Assembly (NCBI GenBank): GCA_001603115.1
Contig: LVBG01000032.1
Coordinates: 1 to 45,087, forward strand
Reading direction: 5' to 3'
DNA: 45,087 nucleotides
Source: Spirochaetales bacterium Spiro_05
GTDB taxonomy: Bacteria > Spirochaetota > Spirochaetia > Sphaerochaetales > Sphaerochaetaceae
Below are positions 8,161-16,918 of the stretch, one piece after another; within the stretch, counting starts at the first letter, position 1, and every line of letters begins with the position of its first letter. The notes beneath the pieces are model-generated. The model had not been told where the DNA came from and did no database searches. It worked only from the letters and a program-made list of their open reading frames with translations. The translations under genes and the position numbers were made by a program.

Positions 8161-9653
8161 TATGATGCAAATCCCAACAAGGCAAGATGCTTTCCTATAT
8201 GCTTTTCCAGCAGCTGGGCGTACAGCCTCTCCTCTTTTGCCAGCAAGGTGAAGAACGCATCCTTGAATAGCGTATTTCCATCACCGTCCGTATCCTCCAG
8301 AAGGAACCCATAGGTAATGTGCAGCAACTGCCTGGCATTATCATCATCAAGATAGTGCACAAGGTCGGCACCCTCAGTCTCCTTGAGAGCCTTTATGGCA
8401 GATACATCAGTGGTGACATGGTAGAAAGCACGAGCATCAGAGAATCGGGAGAGAGCATGCTGGTGCATCTTTCTGTAGAGCGATGGATCTTTCAGGGCGA
8501 CCAAGCGCATTGCTTCCAGCCAGTTCGTTCCTGCTGTTTTGACGTGGAAGCTTCCCTTGATACACTTCTTCAGGATCGGGAAGATGGAGAACTTGTCACT
8601 GCCTGAGTGCACACTCAGCCGGTAGCCGAACTGATCGGCTATGCCCACATGGGCAAGCAGGTCATGCTCAAACGACTCCAGATCTCCCCGGTAGTCGATG
8701 CCTTTCTGGAACTCGCCGATGAAGCGAGGGGCCAAAGTGGAGACTGCAACCTTGCGTCGTTTCAGCTCCAGAGCGATGAAAAGATGGCTCTTTGCATCGG
8801 TTGGGGTGTCTGTCTCATCAATGGAGACCTCGAAGTCGAGTGGTCTGATCGGAGTGGCTATGAACTGCTCATAGATGGATTGGATGAAATCCAAGGCACG
8901 GTGATAGATGAGAATATCTCGCTTCAGATGTTCTGCATCGAGGGTGTAGGTTTGGTCTGCAATGGTGTATACCTGCTCAAGATACTTGGCTTCATAGCTT
9001 AGGCGAAGCTGTGCATCCACCTGAGCATACTTTGCATCCACATCCTGTGAATTCATGGTGAAAATGGTGTTGTCAATCAGATCGGAACTGTCCAAGGTGA
9101 TCATGGTCACTCCGGCCTGCAATGCCTTCTCAATATCCTCTCTTTTCTTCAAGTGGTCCCCGTCAGCACCATAGCCGCTTGTGTATCCCTCCTGGAAAAC
9201 GGCATACGCTGCCTTGTCGATGACATCTTCAAAGGTTCTTCCTGTCAGCGTGAGTTCACGCACACTCTGTTGGGCAAAGATGGGAAAGACTTCTGTTGTG
9301 CGTAGGGCTTGGATGTGCCCACTTGTAGCCTCCCCAAGCCTATCACCTAGTCCGATCGATGGTCTCTTGGATATATTTGCATGAGGTTTTGTGTAGGGAA
9401 GGTACGAATTAAGCACCAGCCGGTTTGCATGGTTTGCAGGACAAATCTTGCATGAGCCTTCTGTTGTCCCTTGCAGTTCATCAAACACCGGCCCGCTTCC
9501 TTTGGCAACAAGATACTTCTCCCTTCCGGTCCTGACCAAGACCAGGGTGCACTTACCAAGACTGGTCAGCGATTGTTCGTAGATGGTCACGCTTTTGCCA
9601 AGTCGCTTCTCAAGGTTTTCAGCCACTATGAGTTTTTCTTCGTAGAGTTCCAT
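8160..9653 (-). CDS. uxaE: Tagaturonate epimerase (UxaE) family protein
   Basis: The 497-residue protein resembles the UxaE family known from Thermotoga, which interconverts tagaturonate and fructuronate during galacturonate use. Features I recognise are GSCKICPANHANRL near 67, GYGADGDHLKKREDIEKAL near 160 with a likely metal-binding His, the following AGVTMITLDSSDLID strand, and VHSGSDKFSIFP near 348. The start is supported by AAGGAGAG about seven bases upstream of the ATG. It is the second gene after the kinase-fusion gene (17-base gap). Family assignment is by memory of motifs. The substrate could be a related keto-sugar acid, since no other uronate genes lie in the window. Confidence 0.68.
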   Translation of the reverse strand: MELYEEKLIVAENLEKRLGKSVTIYEQSLTSLGKCTLVLVRTGREKYLVAKGSGPVFDELQGTTEGSCKICPANHANRLVLNSYLPYTKPHANISKRPSIGLGDRLGEATSGHIQALRTTEVFPIFAQQSVRELTLTGRTFEDVIDKAAYAVFQEGYTSGYGADGDHLKKREDIEKALQAGVTMITLDSSDLIDNTIFTMNSQDVDAKYAQVDAQLRLSYEAKYLEQVYTIADQTYTLDAEHLKRDILIYHRALDFIQSIYEQFIATPIRPLDFEVSIDETDTPTDAKSHLFIALELKRRKVAVSTLAPRFIGEFQKGIDYRGDLESFEHDLLAHVGIADQFGYRLSVHSGSDKFSIFPILKKCIKGSFHVKTAGTNWLEAMRLVALKDPSLYRKMHQHALSRFSDARAFYHVTTDVSAIKALKETEGADLVHYLDDDNARQLLHITYGFLLEDTDGDGNTLFKDAFFTLLAKEERLYAQLLEKHIGKHLALLGFAS

Positions 9654-9670
9654 GATGGTCTCTCCTTTAT

Positions 9671-11356
9671 TCAGATGACGTCGAATTCACTGCCGCCGAT
9701 GAACTCCCTGAGCAGGGAATCATAAGGGACAAGTGTATCGGGGATGGGATTCACATGCTCGAGGAATCGCAACAGTCGTCGGGCCGTCTCATAGGCAGGC
9801 CCTGCTGCAGGTTTTACCATCTTCAACAAGGGTTGTGCGTAGGTTGTCAGCACTCCCAGCTCGTAGTCGAGGGCGCTGTTGATCATGACATTTGCATTGT
9901 TCTGGAAGGGGAAGATGTAGCGGTCCTCTCCCCTCTGCACAGATGGCCACATGTTTAGGGTGGTCTCCGCATTCGTGCCACGAGTGCGGTTGTCCCGGAT
10001 CATGCGCCGGATAATGCGATTGTCGGTTGTGCTGATGCGGTTGTGGTCATCAAGATTGAGCTGGGTGAGAGCGGAGATGTAGACCCTGAAAAGCAGGTCC
10101 TTGTCCAGTGAGGCGGTAAGCTCAGGATTCATCCCATGGATACCCTCGATGATGAGAATCGTGCGCTTATCCAGTTGTACCGGATTCTTCTCGTAGGTGC
10201 GTGTTGCACTCTTGAAGTCAAAACGGGGGAGTTGGACCGGATCGCCTGCGAAAAGGCGGGAGAGATCCTCCTGGAACTTGGGTACATCCAGGGCTTCCAG
10301 CGCTTCCAGATCAGGTTTGTTGAACTCATCCTTCGGGGCTTGGCTCGGAGGCAGGTAGTAGTTATCCAGCGAAATCTTGATTGTTTTCTTGCCCAAGACC
10401 TGCAGCTGCAACCCCAGTTTATGGGCGAACGTGGTTTTTCCCGATGAAGAGGGGCCTGCCACCAGTACAGCCTTCACACTGCTGTGCAGGTTGATCTGGT
10501 CGGCAATGCTGGCAATTTTCTTCTGTTGCAGTGCCTCGGCAAGGCGGATGAAGGATTCGACGGTATTCTGGTTTCCCATCTGGTTCAGCTGACCCAAGCT
10601 TTGGATGTTGAGAATGCTTCCCCAAGCCTTGTACTCCTTGAAGATGGAAAAGAGCAGGGGATTGTCGACGAACGGGTCGAGTCCCTTGATGTTGTGTGAG
10701 CGCGGGTAGCGAAGCAGCATGCCCCGGTCCTGGTAGGGTTTGAGCTCCCACACCTTCATCAGGCCGGTTTCTGAGAGAAGCGGCTCGTACGAGATATCAA
10801 GATAGCCCTGCAGGCGATAGAGATTCACCTTCGGTTCGTTGCGGGTGGAAAGCAGGGCAGCGGTCTGGTCGAAATGGTTCTGCTCAAAGTAGGAGAGGGC
10901 ACTCTGATAGGGCAGGGTGACTTCCTCGATGCTATGATTCTGGTCTACCAAGCTCCTCATCGTGGTTTCGATTGCTTCGATATCGGTGCGGTTGAGGGTG
11001 AGATCATCGTCGAAGCTGAAGTAGTAGCCGTCTCCGAGTGAGTGTCCGATGACCAATCGCCTCTGAGGATAGAGCATTGAGACAGCAGCGCAGAGCAGGT
11101 AGCAGATTGAGTGGCGGTACATACGCTTTCCCATATCGGAAAAGAGGCGTATGGGTTCAAGCGTGCAGTCTGCGACCAGAGCACGGCTGCAGGAGTGCAG
11201 TTCATGGTTTACCAGTGCCCCTACATAGGGGTTGTCTTCATAGGCAGCAGTCTGGCAGGATTCGACCAGGTGGGTTGCAAGCAAGACATCCTCGACAGTC
11301 GATCCAATGGCTAGGGAGAGTTGTTGTTCCTTGATGGTTACCTTGATCTGTTTCAT
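9671..11356 (-). CDS. Nucleoside (uridine) kinase fused to TGS and ThrRS-like N-terminal domains
   Basis: The 561-residue protein has three parts. Residues about 1-65 form a TGS domain (ubiquitin-like, as in ThrRS). Residues about 75-200 resemble the second additional domain of threonyl-tRNA synthetase (YRHSICYLLCAAVSMLYP, then GHSLGDGYYFSFD). From about 290 comes a phosphoribulokinase/uridine-kinase domain with Walker A GPSSSGKTT (about 298-306), a DNYYLPP motif, an IIEGIHGMNPEL motif and RIIRRMIRDNRTRG. This fused arrangement is known in anaerobes such as Thermotoga and is usually called nucleoside kinase. The ThrRS-like part lacks a synthetase catalytic core. Its role is unknown; it may sense tRNA or act as a dimerisation part. 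No ribosome site precedes the ATG and a promoter sits right next to it. Confidence 0.85.
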   Translation of the reverse strand: MKQIKVTIKEQQLSLAIGSTVEDVLLATHLVESCQTAAYEDNPYVGALVNHELHSCSRALVADCTLEPIRLFSDMGKRMYRHSICYLLCAAVSMLYPQRRLVIGHSLGDGYYFSFDDDLTLNRTDIEAIETTMRSLVDQNHSIEEVTLPYQSALSYFEQNHFDQTAALLSTRNEPKVNLYRLQGYLDISYEPLLSETGLMKVWELKPYQDRGMLLRYPRSHNIKGLDPFVDNPLLFSIFKEYKAWGSILNIQSLGQLNQMGNQNTVESFIRLAEALQQKKIASIADQINLHSSVKAVLVAGPSSSGKTTFAHKLGLQLQVLGKKTIKISLDNYYLPPSQAPKDEFNKPDLEALEALDVPKFQEDLSRLFAGDPVQLPRFDFKSATRTYEKNPVQLDKRTILIIEGIHGMNPELTASLDKDLLFRVYISALTQLNLDDHNRISTTDNRIIRRMIRDNRTRGTNAETTLNMWPSVQRGEDRYIFPFQNNANVMINSALDYELGVLTTYAQPLLKMVKPAAGPAYETARRLLRFLEHVNPIPDTLVPYDSLLREFIGGSEFDVI

Positions 11357-11362
11357 ATTCCA

Positions 11363-11391
11363 ATCATACTAGAGCGGCTTTGTCCGAACAA
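11363..11391 (-). promoter_or_regulatory. Promoter for the kinase gene, placed for a leaderless mRNA
   Basis: Read on the minus strand: TTGTTC (11391-11386), a 17-base spacer and TATGAT (11368-11363). Only six bases separate the -10 box from the ATG at 11356, so transcription would begin at or next to the start codon. Confidence 0.55.
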
Positions 11392-11416
11392 GGGGAAAGC
11401 GTTTTTCATCCGAATG

Positions 11417-11425
11417 TGCTATACT
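11417..11425 (+). promoter_or_regulatory. Extended -10 promoter element for the AOR-like gene
   Basis: TGC followed directly by TATACT (11420-11425) is an extended -10 element; no clear -35 box is seen. Transcription would start about 45 bases before the coding region. Confidence 0.45.
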
Positions 11426-11474
11426 ACTGTTTTCCCAAAGATAGATTGACAGCAGGTTTGGAGGTAGCTACCTT

Positions 11475-13238
11475 TTGTATATGAAAAAGAAGCGTGCACT
11501 GGCGTATCCTTATCGCCATCGTTCGATATTGCATATAGATATTGGCTCAGAGACATATTCGCAGCTCCCTTTGGAAGAAGGTGAGGGAAAGGCGTTGCTC
11601 GGTGGGCGTCTGCTTGCTCTCACGCTCTGGGAGCGGTTCGCCCAATTCGATCAGCTGCACGAGAAATCGTATGAGAGCGGCAATCCTGTTGTCTTTGCTC
11701 CGGGCTCCGGGGTCGACACCCCCCTCAGTTGCTGTACTTCCTACACGGTGGTCACCAAGAGTCCGCTGACGGGCCAACTTTCGATCACCAGTGCCTCCTC
11801 TTCCCTTGCCCAAGCAATTGTCGACTGCGGCTATAGCGCCTTGGTCATCACCGGACGGGCCCGACGGCTCTCCCGGTTCTCCATTTCCGATGGGAAGGTG
11901 GAGTTCGCCAGTTCAGAAGAGTTTCACGATATGCTCACCACTGAAGTTGCAAAGCGTTCGGGCGCTTCCCATGTGGTGGCGATCGGGCCGGCAGGAGAAC
12001 ACCTGGTGAGCCATGCATCCCTGTATGCAAATGGGCAAAACATAACCCGTGGCGGGGTGGGACTGGTTTTTGGAATGAAGAACATCAAGTTCTTCACCCT
12101 CCATCCTCACCTGCATGGTAGGGAGTCGTATGACTCCGAACGGATGGGTAAGCTCTCAGCCTCGCTTCTTCGAGAGATGAACAGCACGAAAATCGGGAGA
12201 ACCGTTGCCGAACAGGGCTCCATCGCCTTGCTTCAGAAGGCTAATCATCATGGATGGGCTGCCATTGACACCTACTCGATGCGAATTGATGGTCGTCTTT
12301 GGGGCCTCTGTCCCCGATCGAGTGAGCAACTGAGCGAGGCGAAGGTTCCCACCTGCCCGGTGTGTACCGAAAAGAGCAACTTTGAACTTGAAAGTGCGAT
12401 GGCCCTCGGCTCGAACCTTGAGTTGTTTGACAGCAGAAGCGTACAACAGCTGGTGACCCGATGCCTTGAGAACGGCCTCGATCCGGTGAGTGTCGGTTCT
12501 GTGCTTGCATGGGCAAGAAAATGCCGTCAGGATGGGCTATTGGTCTTCCTTCCCGATATGCAGCGTTCATCGGCAATGCTCTACTTACGCTTGCTCGATG
12601 CCATGGCTTTTGGCCGAGGTACCGGTGAGCAGCTCGGCAAGAGTCTTGCTGAGCTGGTTTCTCTGTATGGAGGCTCTGATTATGCGTTCATGGTACAGAG
12701 GCTTCCCTTGCCGCCCTATGACTATCGAGCTCTGCCGGTGCAAGCGAGCCTTGCCGCCATCGGTGATGATACGCTGGTAATGGGGGAGCTTTTGTGGGGC
12801 AACCGCCATAGGCGTGGCAACGAGCGAAGGCTTGCCTCTTGGGCACTTTTTGCACAGACCCTCGGCTATGCCATGGAGGGAGTGGGGCTTTGCCCATGGG
12901 TTGCCATATCCCACTTCGCCCACCCTCTCTTGCACTTTCCAGCATTCAAGCGCTCAAAGAAAGCCTTTGCTCAGCTTGCTGAGCTGGCATCCTTGGCAGA
13001 GGGGCATGAGATAGACAGCTCGTGGATGGTGAGCTATGCACGCACCTGCCTGAAAAAACAGCGCGAACTGAACAGTCGCCTCCGAGGGAAGAGCGGTCCG
13101 CATGGGGAACTTCCCGATCAGCTGTTGGTGAATGGGAAAAGCAATTTCCGCTCTGCCCAGGTAGTCCCTCTGGCACGCTTGCTGGATGCCTATTGGTCGC
13201 TTTCGTCGAAAAAGTCGTACTGGAGAGAAGGCAAGTAG
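11475..13238 (+). CDS. Aldehyde:ferredoxin oxidoreductase-like protein with altered cluster cysteines
   Basis: The 587-residue protein follows the AOR tungsten/molybdenum-pterin fold. It has a GGRLLALTL strand near 43, VVTKSPLTGQLSITSASSSLAQAIVDCGYSALVITGRA (about 92-129), a GPAGE motif and RGGVGLVFGMKNIKFF (about 193-208). In AORs the [4Fe-4S] cluster is held by CxxCxxxC plus a later GLC. Here the first part reads VPTCPVCTEKS (about 291-301), with only two Cys in C-x2-C spacing; the later Cys in EGVGLCPW (about 474) is present. A redox role is therefore uncertain. GGAGGT (11460-11465) sits 9-10 bases from TTG 11475 but 15 from ATG 11481, so TTG may be the true start. The 3' end overlaps the convergent yfcE-like gene by 49 bases. 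Confidence 0.75.
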   Translation: MYMKKKRALAYPYRHRSILHIDIGSETYSQLPLEEGEGKALLGGRLLALTLWERFAQFDQLHEKSYESGNPVVFAPGSGVDTPLSCCTSYTVVTKSPLTGQLSITSASSSLAQAIVDCGYSALVITGRARRLSRFSISDGKVEFASSEEFHDMLTTEVAKRSGASHVVAIGPAGEHLVSHASLYANGQNITRGGVGLVFGMKNIKFFTLHPHLHGRESYDSERMGKLSASLLREMNSTKIGRTVAEQGSIALLQKANHHGWAAIDTYSMRIDGRLWGLCPRSSEQLSEAKVPTCPVCTEKSNFELESAMALGSNLELFDSRSVQQLVTRCLENGLDPVSVGSVLAWARKCRQDGLLVFLPDMQRSSAMLYLRLLDAMAFGRGTGEQLGKSLAELVSLYGGSDYAFMVQRLPLPPYDYRALPVQASLAAIGDDTLVMGELLWGNRHRRGNERRLASWALFAQTLGYAMEGVGLCPWVAISHFAHPLLHFPAFKRSKKAFAQLAELASLAEGHEIDSSWMVSYARTCLKKQRELNSRLRGKSGPHGELPDQLLVNGKSNFRSAQVVPLARLLDAYWSLSSKKSYWREGK

Positions 13239-13735
13239 CGATCATCATCAAAGGCTCGTATCGATATCCCTTCTGCATCCATGATTGCATAACTGGGTCC
13301 CAAGCTTGTTCTGGGGTAGGTAGGTGAGCCTGGGTTGATCGTCAGGATCCCTTCCGCATCCATCTGCACTTTTGGCACATGGGTGTGTCCGCAGAGGAAG
13401 ATATCCCCTTTCTTGAGGTCAAGTCCGTAGGGTGAGGGAAATCGATCCCCATGGGTCATCACCAGACCTCTCCCTTTCCAGACAGTTCTCCACACAAGGG
13501 GCGGCAAGCTCAACGCGGCATTGGAAAATTCGTAGGAGCTGTCACAGTTTCCTCGTACCGAGTGTACGGGGATTTCTTGACGCAACAGGGCCGAGAAGAG
13601 GGGATTTTCGGGAGGGCAGAGGTCGCCTGCGATCAGGATGGCATCTGCCTTGAACGCTCGCGCCTTTTCAAGCACACGTTCGAGAACACGAACTGAGCCA
13701 TGGATGTCGCTGGTTATCAGGTAGGTTGGCGTCAC
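13190..13735 (-). CDS. yfcE: YfcE/MJ0936-type metallophosphoesterase
   Basis: The 181-residue protein carries the full calcineurin-like phosphoesterase signature. SDIHG (9-13) binds the first metal, GDLCPPEN (about 38) and GNCDS (about 62) supply the bridging Asp and the Asn/Asp, THGDRFP (about 94) a His, and CGHTHVPKVQ (about 115) the GHTH motif. INPGSPTYPR follows, which is typical of YfcE rather than of larger nucleotidases. Members hydrolyse phosphodiesters in vitro with Mn2+ and their cellular substrate is unclear. It converges with the AOR-like gene and overlaps its last 49 bases. Confidence 0.92.
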   Translation of the reverse strand: MTPTYLITSDIHGSVRVLERVLEKARAFKADAILIAGDLCPPENPLFSALLRQEIPVHSVRGNCDSSYEFSNAALSLPPLVWRTVWKGRGLVMTHGDRFPSPYGLDLKKGDIFLCGHTHVPKVQMDAEGILTINPGSPTYPRTSLGPSYAIMDAEGISIRAFDDDRYLPSLQYDFFDESDQ

Positions 13736-13854
13736 AGGCGAGAATCTCCTCTATAATTTTCCATTTGACGGAAGCATGGTTCTTGTGATGTGCTCACATT
13801 GTTGCTATTATGATACGGGAATTATATAAAAATATACAATACAGGGGGAAGCCT

Positions 13855-14781
13855 ATGTCATCCATCAGGGAGCTCAGCTGCAGCGATGGGAAATCTGTGT
13901 GGTATCGCGTCTGGATTCCTTCGAACACCCAGGTGGAGGCAGTGCTTCTCATCCTGCATGGTATGGCTGAGCATAGTCTTCGCTATGAGCGTTTTGCAGC
14001 ATATCTCAACACAAAGGGAATCGCCGTCTATGCACCCGACCATCGGGGGCATGGAGAGACCGCAGTTCGCAGTTCTGAGACCTTGGGATGGTTTGCCGAG
14101 CGTGAGGGCTGGCAGCGAGTGGTCGACGATGCCTATGAGCTGACCAATGTCATCCTCTCCGATTTCCCCAAGAAGCCTCTCTTCCTGCTTGGTCACAGCA
14201 TGGGATCTTTCCTTGCCCGTACCCTCATGGTACAGCACTCCGATCTCTTTGATGGGGTGGTCATCATGGGCAGTGGCCCGAGTCAGGGCCTGCTGGGGAA
14301 AGTGGGAAAACTGCTGGCAAGAAACCATGTATCCAAATATGGGTCCAAACACCCCGATTCGCTGCTGGATAAGATGAGCTTCGGCGCCTTCAACAAGAAG
14401 ATAGCCAAGCCGCTGACTCCTTTCGACTGGCTCAGTCGCGACAAGGAACAGGTGGCTCGCTACATTGAGGATCCTCTCTGTGGCTTTATCTGTACCTCCA
14501 AGTTTTTCGATGACCTCTTGGACGGGGTGAAAACAGCCAATGACCGCGCTCGTGCAAGAAAGCTTCCGAGCGATCTCTCTCTTCTGGTAATCAGTGGAGA
14601 GAAAGATCCCGTAGGAGGCTATGGCAAAGGCGTGCGGAAGGTCTATGAACTCTATCGGGAGAGCAATATCAACGATCTCACCTTCTATTTGGTTCCTGAG
14701 GCACGACATGAGCTGCTGCAAGAGACCAACAGGCTGTCCACCAAGGAGTACCTCTACTCCTGGATGCGCCAAAGGATCTAG
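13855..14781 (+). CDS. Alpha/beta hydrolase, monoacylglycerol-lipase / lysophospholipase type
   Basis: From the ATG at 13855 (AGGGGGAA at 13843-13850 upstream) the protein has 308 residues; an upstream in-frame ATG at 13810 has no ribosome site. The strand-turn motifs are LLILHGMAEHSLRYERFAAYL (oxyanion region), YAPDHRGHGET, and the nucleophile elbow LLGHSMGSFLAR with its Ser. A late Asp in ISGEKDPVGGYGKGV and a His in VPEARHELLQETNR complete a serine-hydrolase triad. This is the serine aminopeptidase S33 / monoacylglycerol-lipase-like group. No signal peptide is seen, so it acts in the cytoplasm. The next gene, a membrane protein, begins two bases after its stop, suggesting a shared envelope-lipid role. 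Confidence 0.9.
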   Translation: MSSIRELSCSDGKSVWYRVWIPSNTQVEAVLLILHGMAEHSLRYERFAAYLNTKGIAVYAPDHRGHGETAVRSSETLGWFAEREGWQRVVDDAYELTNVILSDFPKKPLFLLGHSMGSFLARTLMVQHSDLFDGVVIMGSGPSQGLLGKVGKLLARNHVSKYGSKHPDSLLDKMSFGAFNKKIAKPLTPFDWLSRDKEQVARYIEDPLCGFICTSKFFDDLLDGVKTANDRARARKLPSDLSLLVISGEKDPVGGYGKGVRKVYELYRESNINDLTFYLVPEARHELLQETNRLSTKEYLYSWMRQRI

Positions 14782-14783
14782 GG

Positions 14784-16025
14784 ATGTCGTTCAGGTCGGT
14801 GATACAACAGAATCTCAGGCGTCTGGGCCTCTTCTATGCCACGGTCTTTCGGCAGGCGATGAAAGACAACATCCTCAACTCTGCCTCTGGCCTGGTCTAC
14901 TCGACCCTGCTGGCCATTGTTCCGGCGCTCACCTTCATTTTTACCTTCTTCAACGCACTGGGACTCCTTGAGCCCTTGATAGCCTTCCTCTCCGAGTGGC
15001 TCACTGAGCTTGCAGGGGAGAGTGCGGGAGGCGAATTGATGGTGTTGCTCACCCGCTACACACGCAATGCAACCAGCCTTGGGGTGGTCGGCCTTATCTC
15101 CTTCCTGGTCACGATGGTCCTTCTGATCAACAAGGTCTGGACGGTGATAAATCACATGTACCGCTCATCCAGGTCTAGAAATCCCTTGAGACGTTTTGCC
15201 GGCTACATCACCTTCCTCATTGTGGCTAGCTTGCTGTTGGCTGCGTATGTAAGTGTACAGTCGGTCCTTACCAGCTGGTATCTGAACCTGCTCGGTGTGA
15301 GTATGGGGCGCTGGTCGACGGCCCTGCAGTCCTTCGCCCCCGCAATCATTGTCGTCTTGGTGCTGTTTCTGCTCATCTACTTCGTCCCCAATACCAAGGT
15401 ACGCTTCAATTCAGCCTTTCTTGGCAGCCTCTCGGGGGTGGTGGTCATCTCCATTTTCAGCAAGTTCACGACTCTGCTTACCAATCAGGCTACCAACTTT
15501 TCCGTCATTTACGGGTCGTTTGCTGCGGTCTTCCTGTTTCTCTTTTTCTGTTATGTGTTTTGGGCTACGGTCTTCTTCAGCGTCGAGCTTGCCTATGTCC
15601 ACCAGTTCCGACCCGATGCGGCAAGCTTTCGCGGCTTGCCCCAAAGCCCGGCCTTGCAGCTCTCTGAAGGTACGAACATCATGATGCTCATCGGAAGCAA
15701 CTTTCGTGAAGGGCGGGGTGCCACTTCCACCAAAGAGATGCTTGATCGGCTTGCCATCCCGTTCAATCGACTGCAAGGCTTTTTGGACCTGCTTACGCAA
15801 CTGAATTTCATCACAACCACCAACAGCAGCAGAACCAGCTTCATCCCCAAACAACCCTTGGAAAGCCTCAGGATGCAGGACTTGGTACTGGGCCTGTTCG
15901 GCCTTGAGAACATCGATGAAGTTGAGCATGATACGGCAGGGGAGGCGGTGGCCCAGCAGGTGCAGGACCACGGTATTGCCTCATTGGGGAATCTTACCCT
16001 CGAGAACCTGCTGCAGCGCATCTAA
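14784..16025 (+). CDS. YihY/BrkB family inner-membrane protein
   Basis: The 413-residue protein has the YihY/virulence factor BrkB pattern: a cytoplasmic start, FRQAMKDNILNSASGLVYSTLLAIVPALTFIFTFF (first membrane helix), and about six helices up to residue 275, including VVGLISFLVTMVLLINKVWTVINHMY. The conserved FNSAFLGSLSGVVVISIFSKF and NFSVIYGSFAAVFLFLFFCYVFWATVFFSVELAY follow. The C-terminal 130 residues are cytoplasmic and winged-helix-like (TSTKEMLDRLAIPFNRLQGFLDLLTQLNFI). The family was once called RNase BN in error; its function is unsettled, with proposed roles in lipid movement. It follows the hydrolase by two bases and shares interlocked stop codons with the ZIP gene (CTAA). Confidence 0.88.
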   Translation: MSFRSVIQQNLRRLGLFYATVFRQAMKDNILNSASGLVYSTLLAIVPALTFIFTFFNALGLLEPLIAFLSEWLTELAGESAGGELMVLLTRYTRNATSLGVVGLISFLVTMVLLINKVWTVINHMYRSSRSRNPLRRFAGYITFLIVASLLLAAYVSVQSVLTSWYLNLLGVSMGRWSTALQSFAPAIIVVLVLFLLIYFVPNTKVRFNSAFLGSLSGVVVISIFSKFTTLLTNQATNFSVIYGSFAAVFLFLFFCYVFWATVFFSVELAYVHQFRPDAASFRGLPQSPALQLSEGTNIMMLIGSNFREGRGATSTKEMLDRLAIPFNRLQGFLDLLTQLNFITTTNSSRTSFIPKQPLESLRMQDLVLGLFGLENIDEVEHDTAGEAVAQQVQDHGIASLGNLTLENLLQRI

Positions 16026-16825
16026 CCCAAGGCAACATCCAGGATCATCATGGTTGCAAATCCGAGCATCGTGCCGAACGTTGCATAGTGGATTCCCTTG
16101 TGGTCCCCTTTCTCCGCCTGTGATTCAGGTATCAACTCCTCGACCACCACATAGATCATGGCCCCTGCAGCGAAGGAGAGGGCATACGGAAGGATGGGTT
16201 GCATTTGGGTGACCAGCAGTGCACCAAGCACCCCTCCCAGGGGTTCCACAACCCCAGAGGCTTGGCCGTAGAAGAAGGCTTTGCGCCGACTCAGGTTCTC
16301 TCTGCGCAGCGGGATGGAAACAGCAGCTCCCTCGGGAAGATTCTGCAGTCCGATTCCGATGGCGACCACCAGAGCTGCCATCATTCCCTGGCCTGTGACG
16401 GCAGCAGAGCCTATCGCTACGCCTACCGCCAGACCTTCAGGGAAGTTGTGCAACGTGATTGAGAGTACCAAAAGAATGGATCTTCTTAAGTGAGTCGGAA
16501 CACCCTCCTCATCCCCCTCTTTGGATCCGATGTGCGCATGGGGCAGCAAGTGGTCGCTCAGCCAGAGAAAGCCCCCTCCGAGCAAGAACCCTATCGAGGC
16601 TACGATGTAGGCAGGAATCCTGCCTCCCTCTGCTATCTCGATGGCGGGAGCAAGCAGCGACCAGAAGGAAGCAGCAATCATGACGCCGCTGGCAAAACCA
16701 AGCATACTGTTCATGACATGCGCCTTGATCGTCTTGAAGAAGAACACAAGAGAGGCCCCCAAAGCGGTCATCGCCCAGGTTCCCATGGTGGCAAGGAATG
16801 CCAGAAGCACCGGATTGTTACTCAT
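16022..16825 (-). CDS. ZIP family divalent metal transporter (ZupT/GufA type)
   Basis: The 267-residue membrane protein has eight predicted helices. The two signature helices are SITLHNFPEGLAVGVAIG (HNxPEG, about 123-140) and GIGLQNLPEGAAVSIPLRRENLSRRKAFFYGQASGVVEP (about 158-196). These carry the His/Asn/Glu binuclear metal site; the second motif has QNLPEG where the first has HNFPEG, as in the GufA subgroup. It likely imports Zn2+ or other divalent metals into the cytoplasm. It is transcribed alone, divergently from a hypothetical gene. AAGGA lies only two bases before the ATG, so the ribosome site is poorly spaced. This is a second zinc route besides the ABC system at 30 kb. Confidence 0.92.
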   Translation of the reverse strand: MSNNPVLLAFLATMGTWAMTALGASLVFFFKTIKAHVMNSMLGFASGVMIAASFWSLLAPAIEIAEGGRIPAYIVASIGFLLGGGFLWLSDHLLPHAHIGSKEGDEEGVPTHLRRSILLVLSITLHNFPEGLAVGVAIGSAAVTGQGMMAALVVAIGIGLQNLPEGAAVSIPLRRENLSRRKAFFYGQASGVVEPLGGVLGALLVTQMQPILPYALSFAAGAMIYVVVEELIPESQAEKGDHKGIHYATFGTMLGFATMMILDVALG

Positions 16826-16918
16826 ATCCTTACGATACGAACCAACCTTGCATCGGTCAAGAGGAAAACCGCTTGCCTTGCACTGCAGACAAAGGCTACT
16901 CTGGTGGTGGAGGATCCT

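Noticed and set aside
16490-16918. N-terminal extension of the hypothetical protein's frame
   Set aside because: It runs through the ZIP transporter gene on the other strand and lacks a ribosome site; the ATG at 16919 is better supported.
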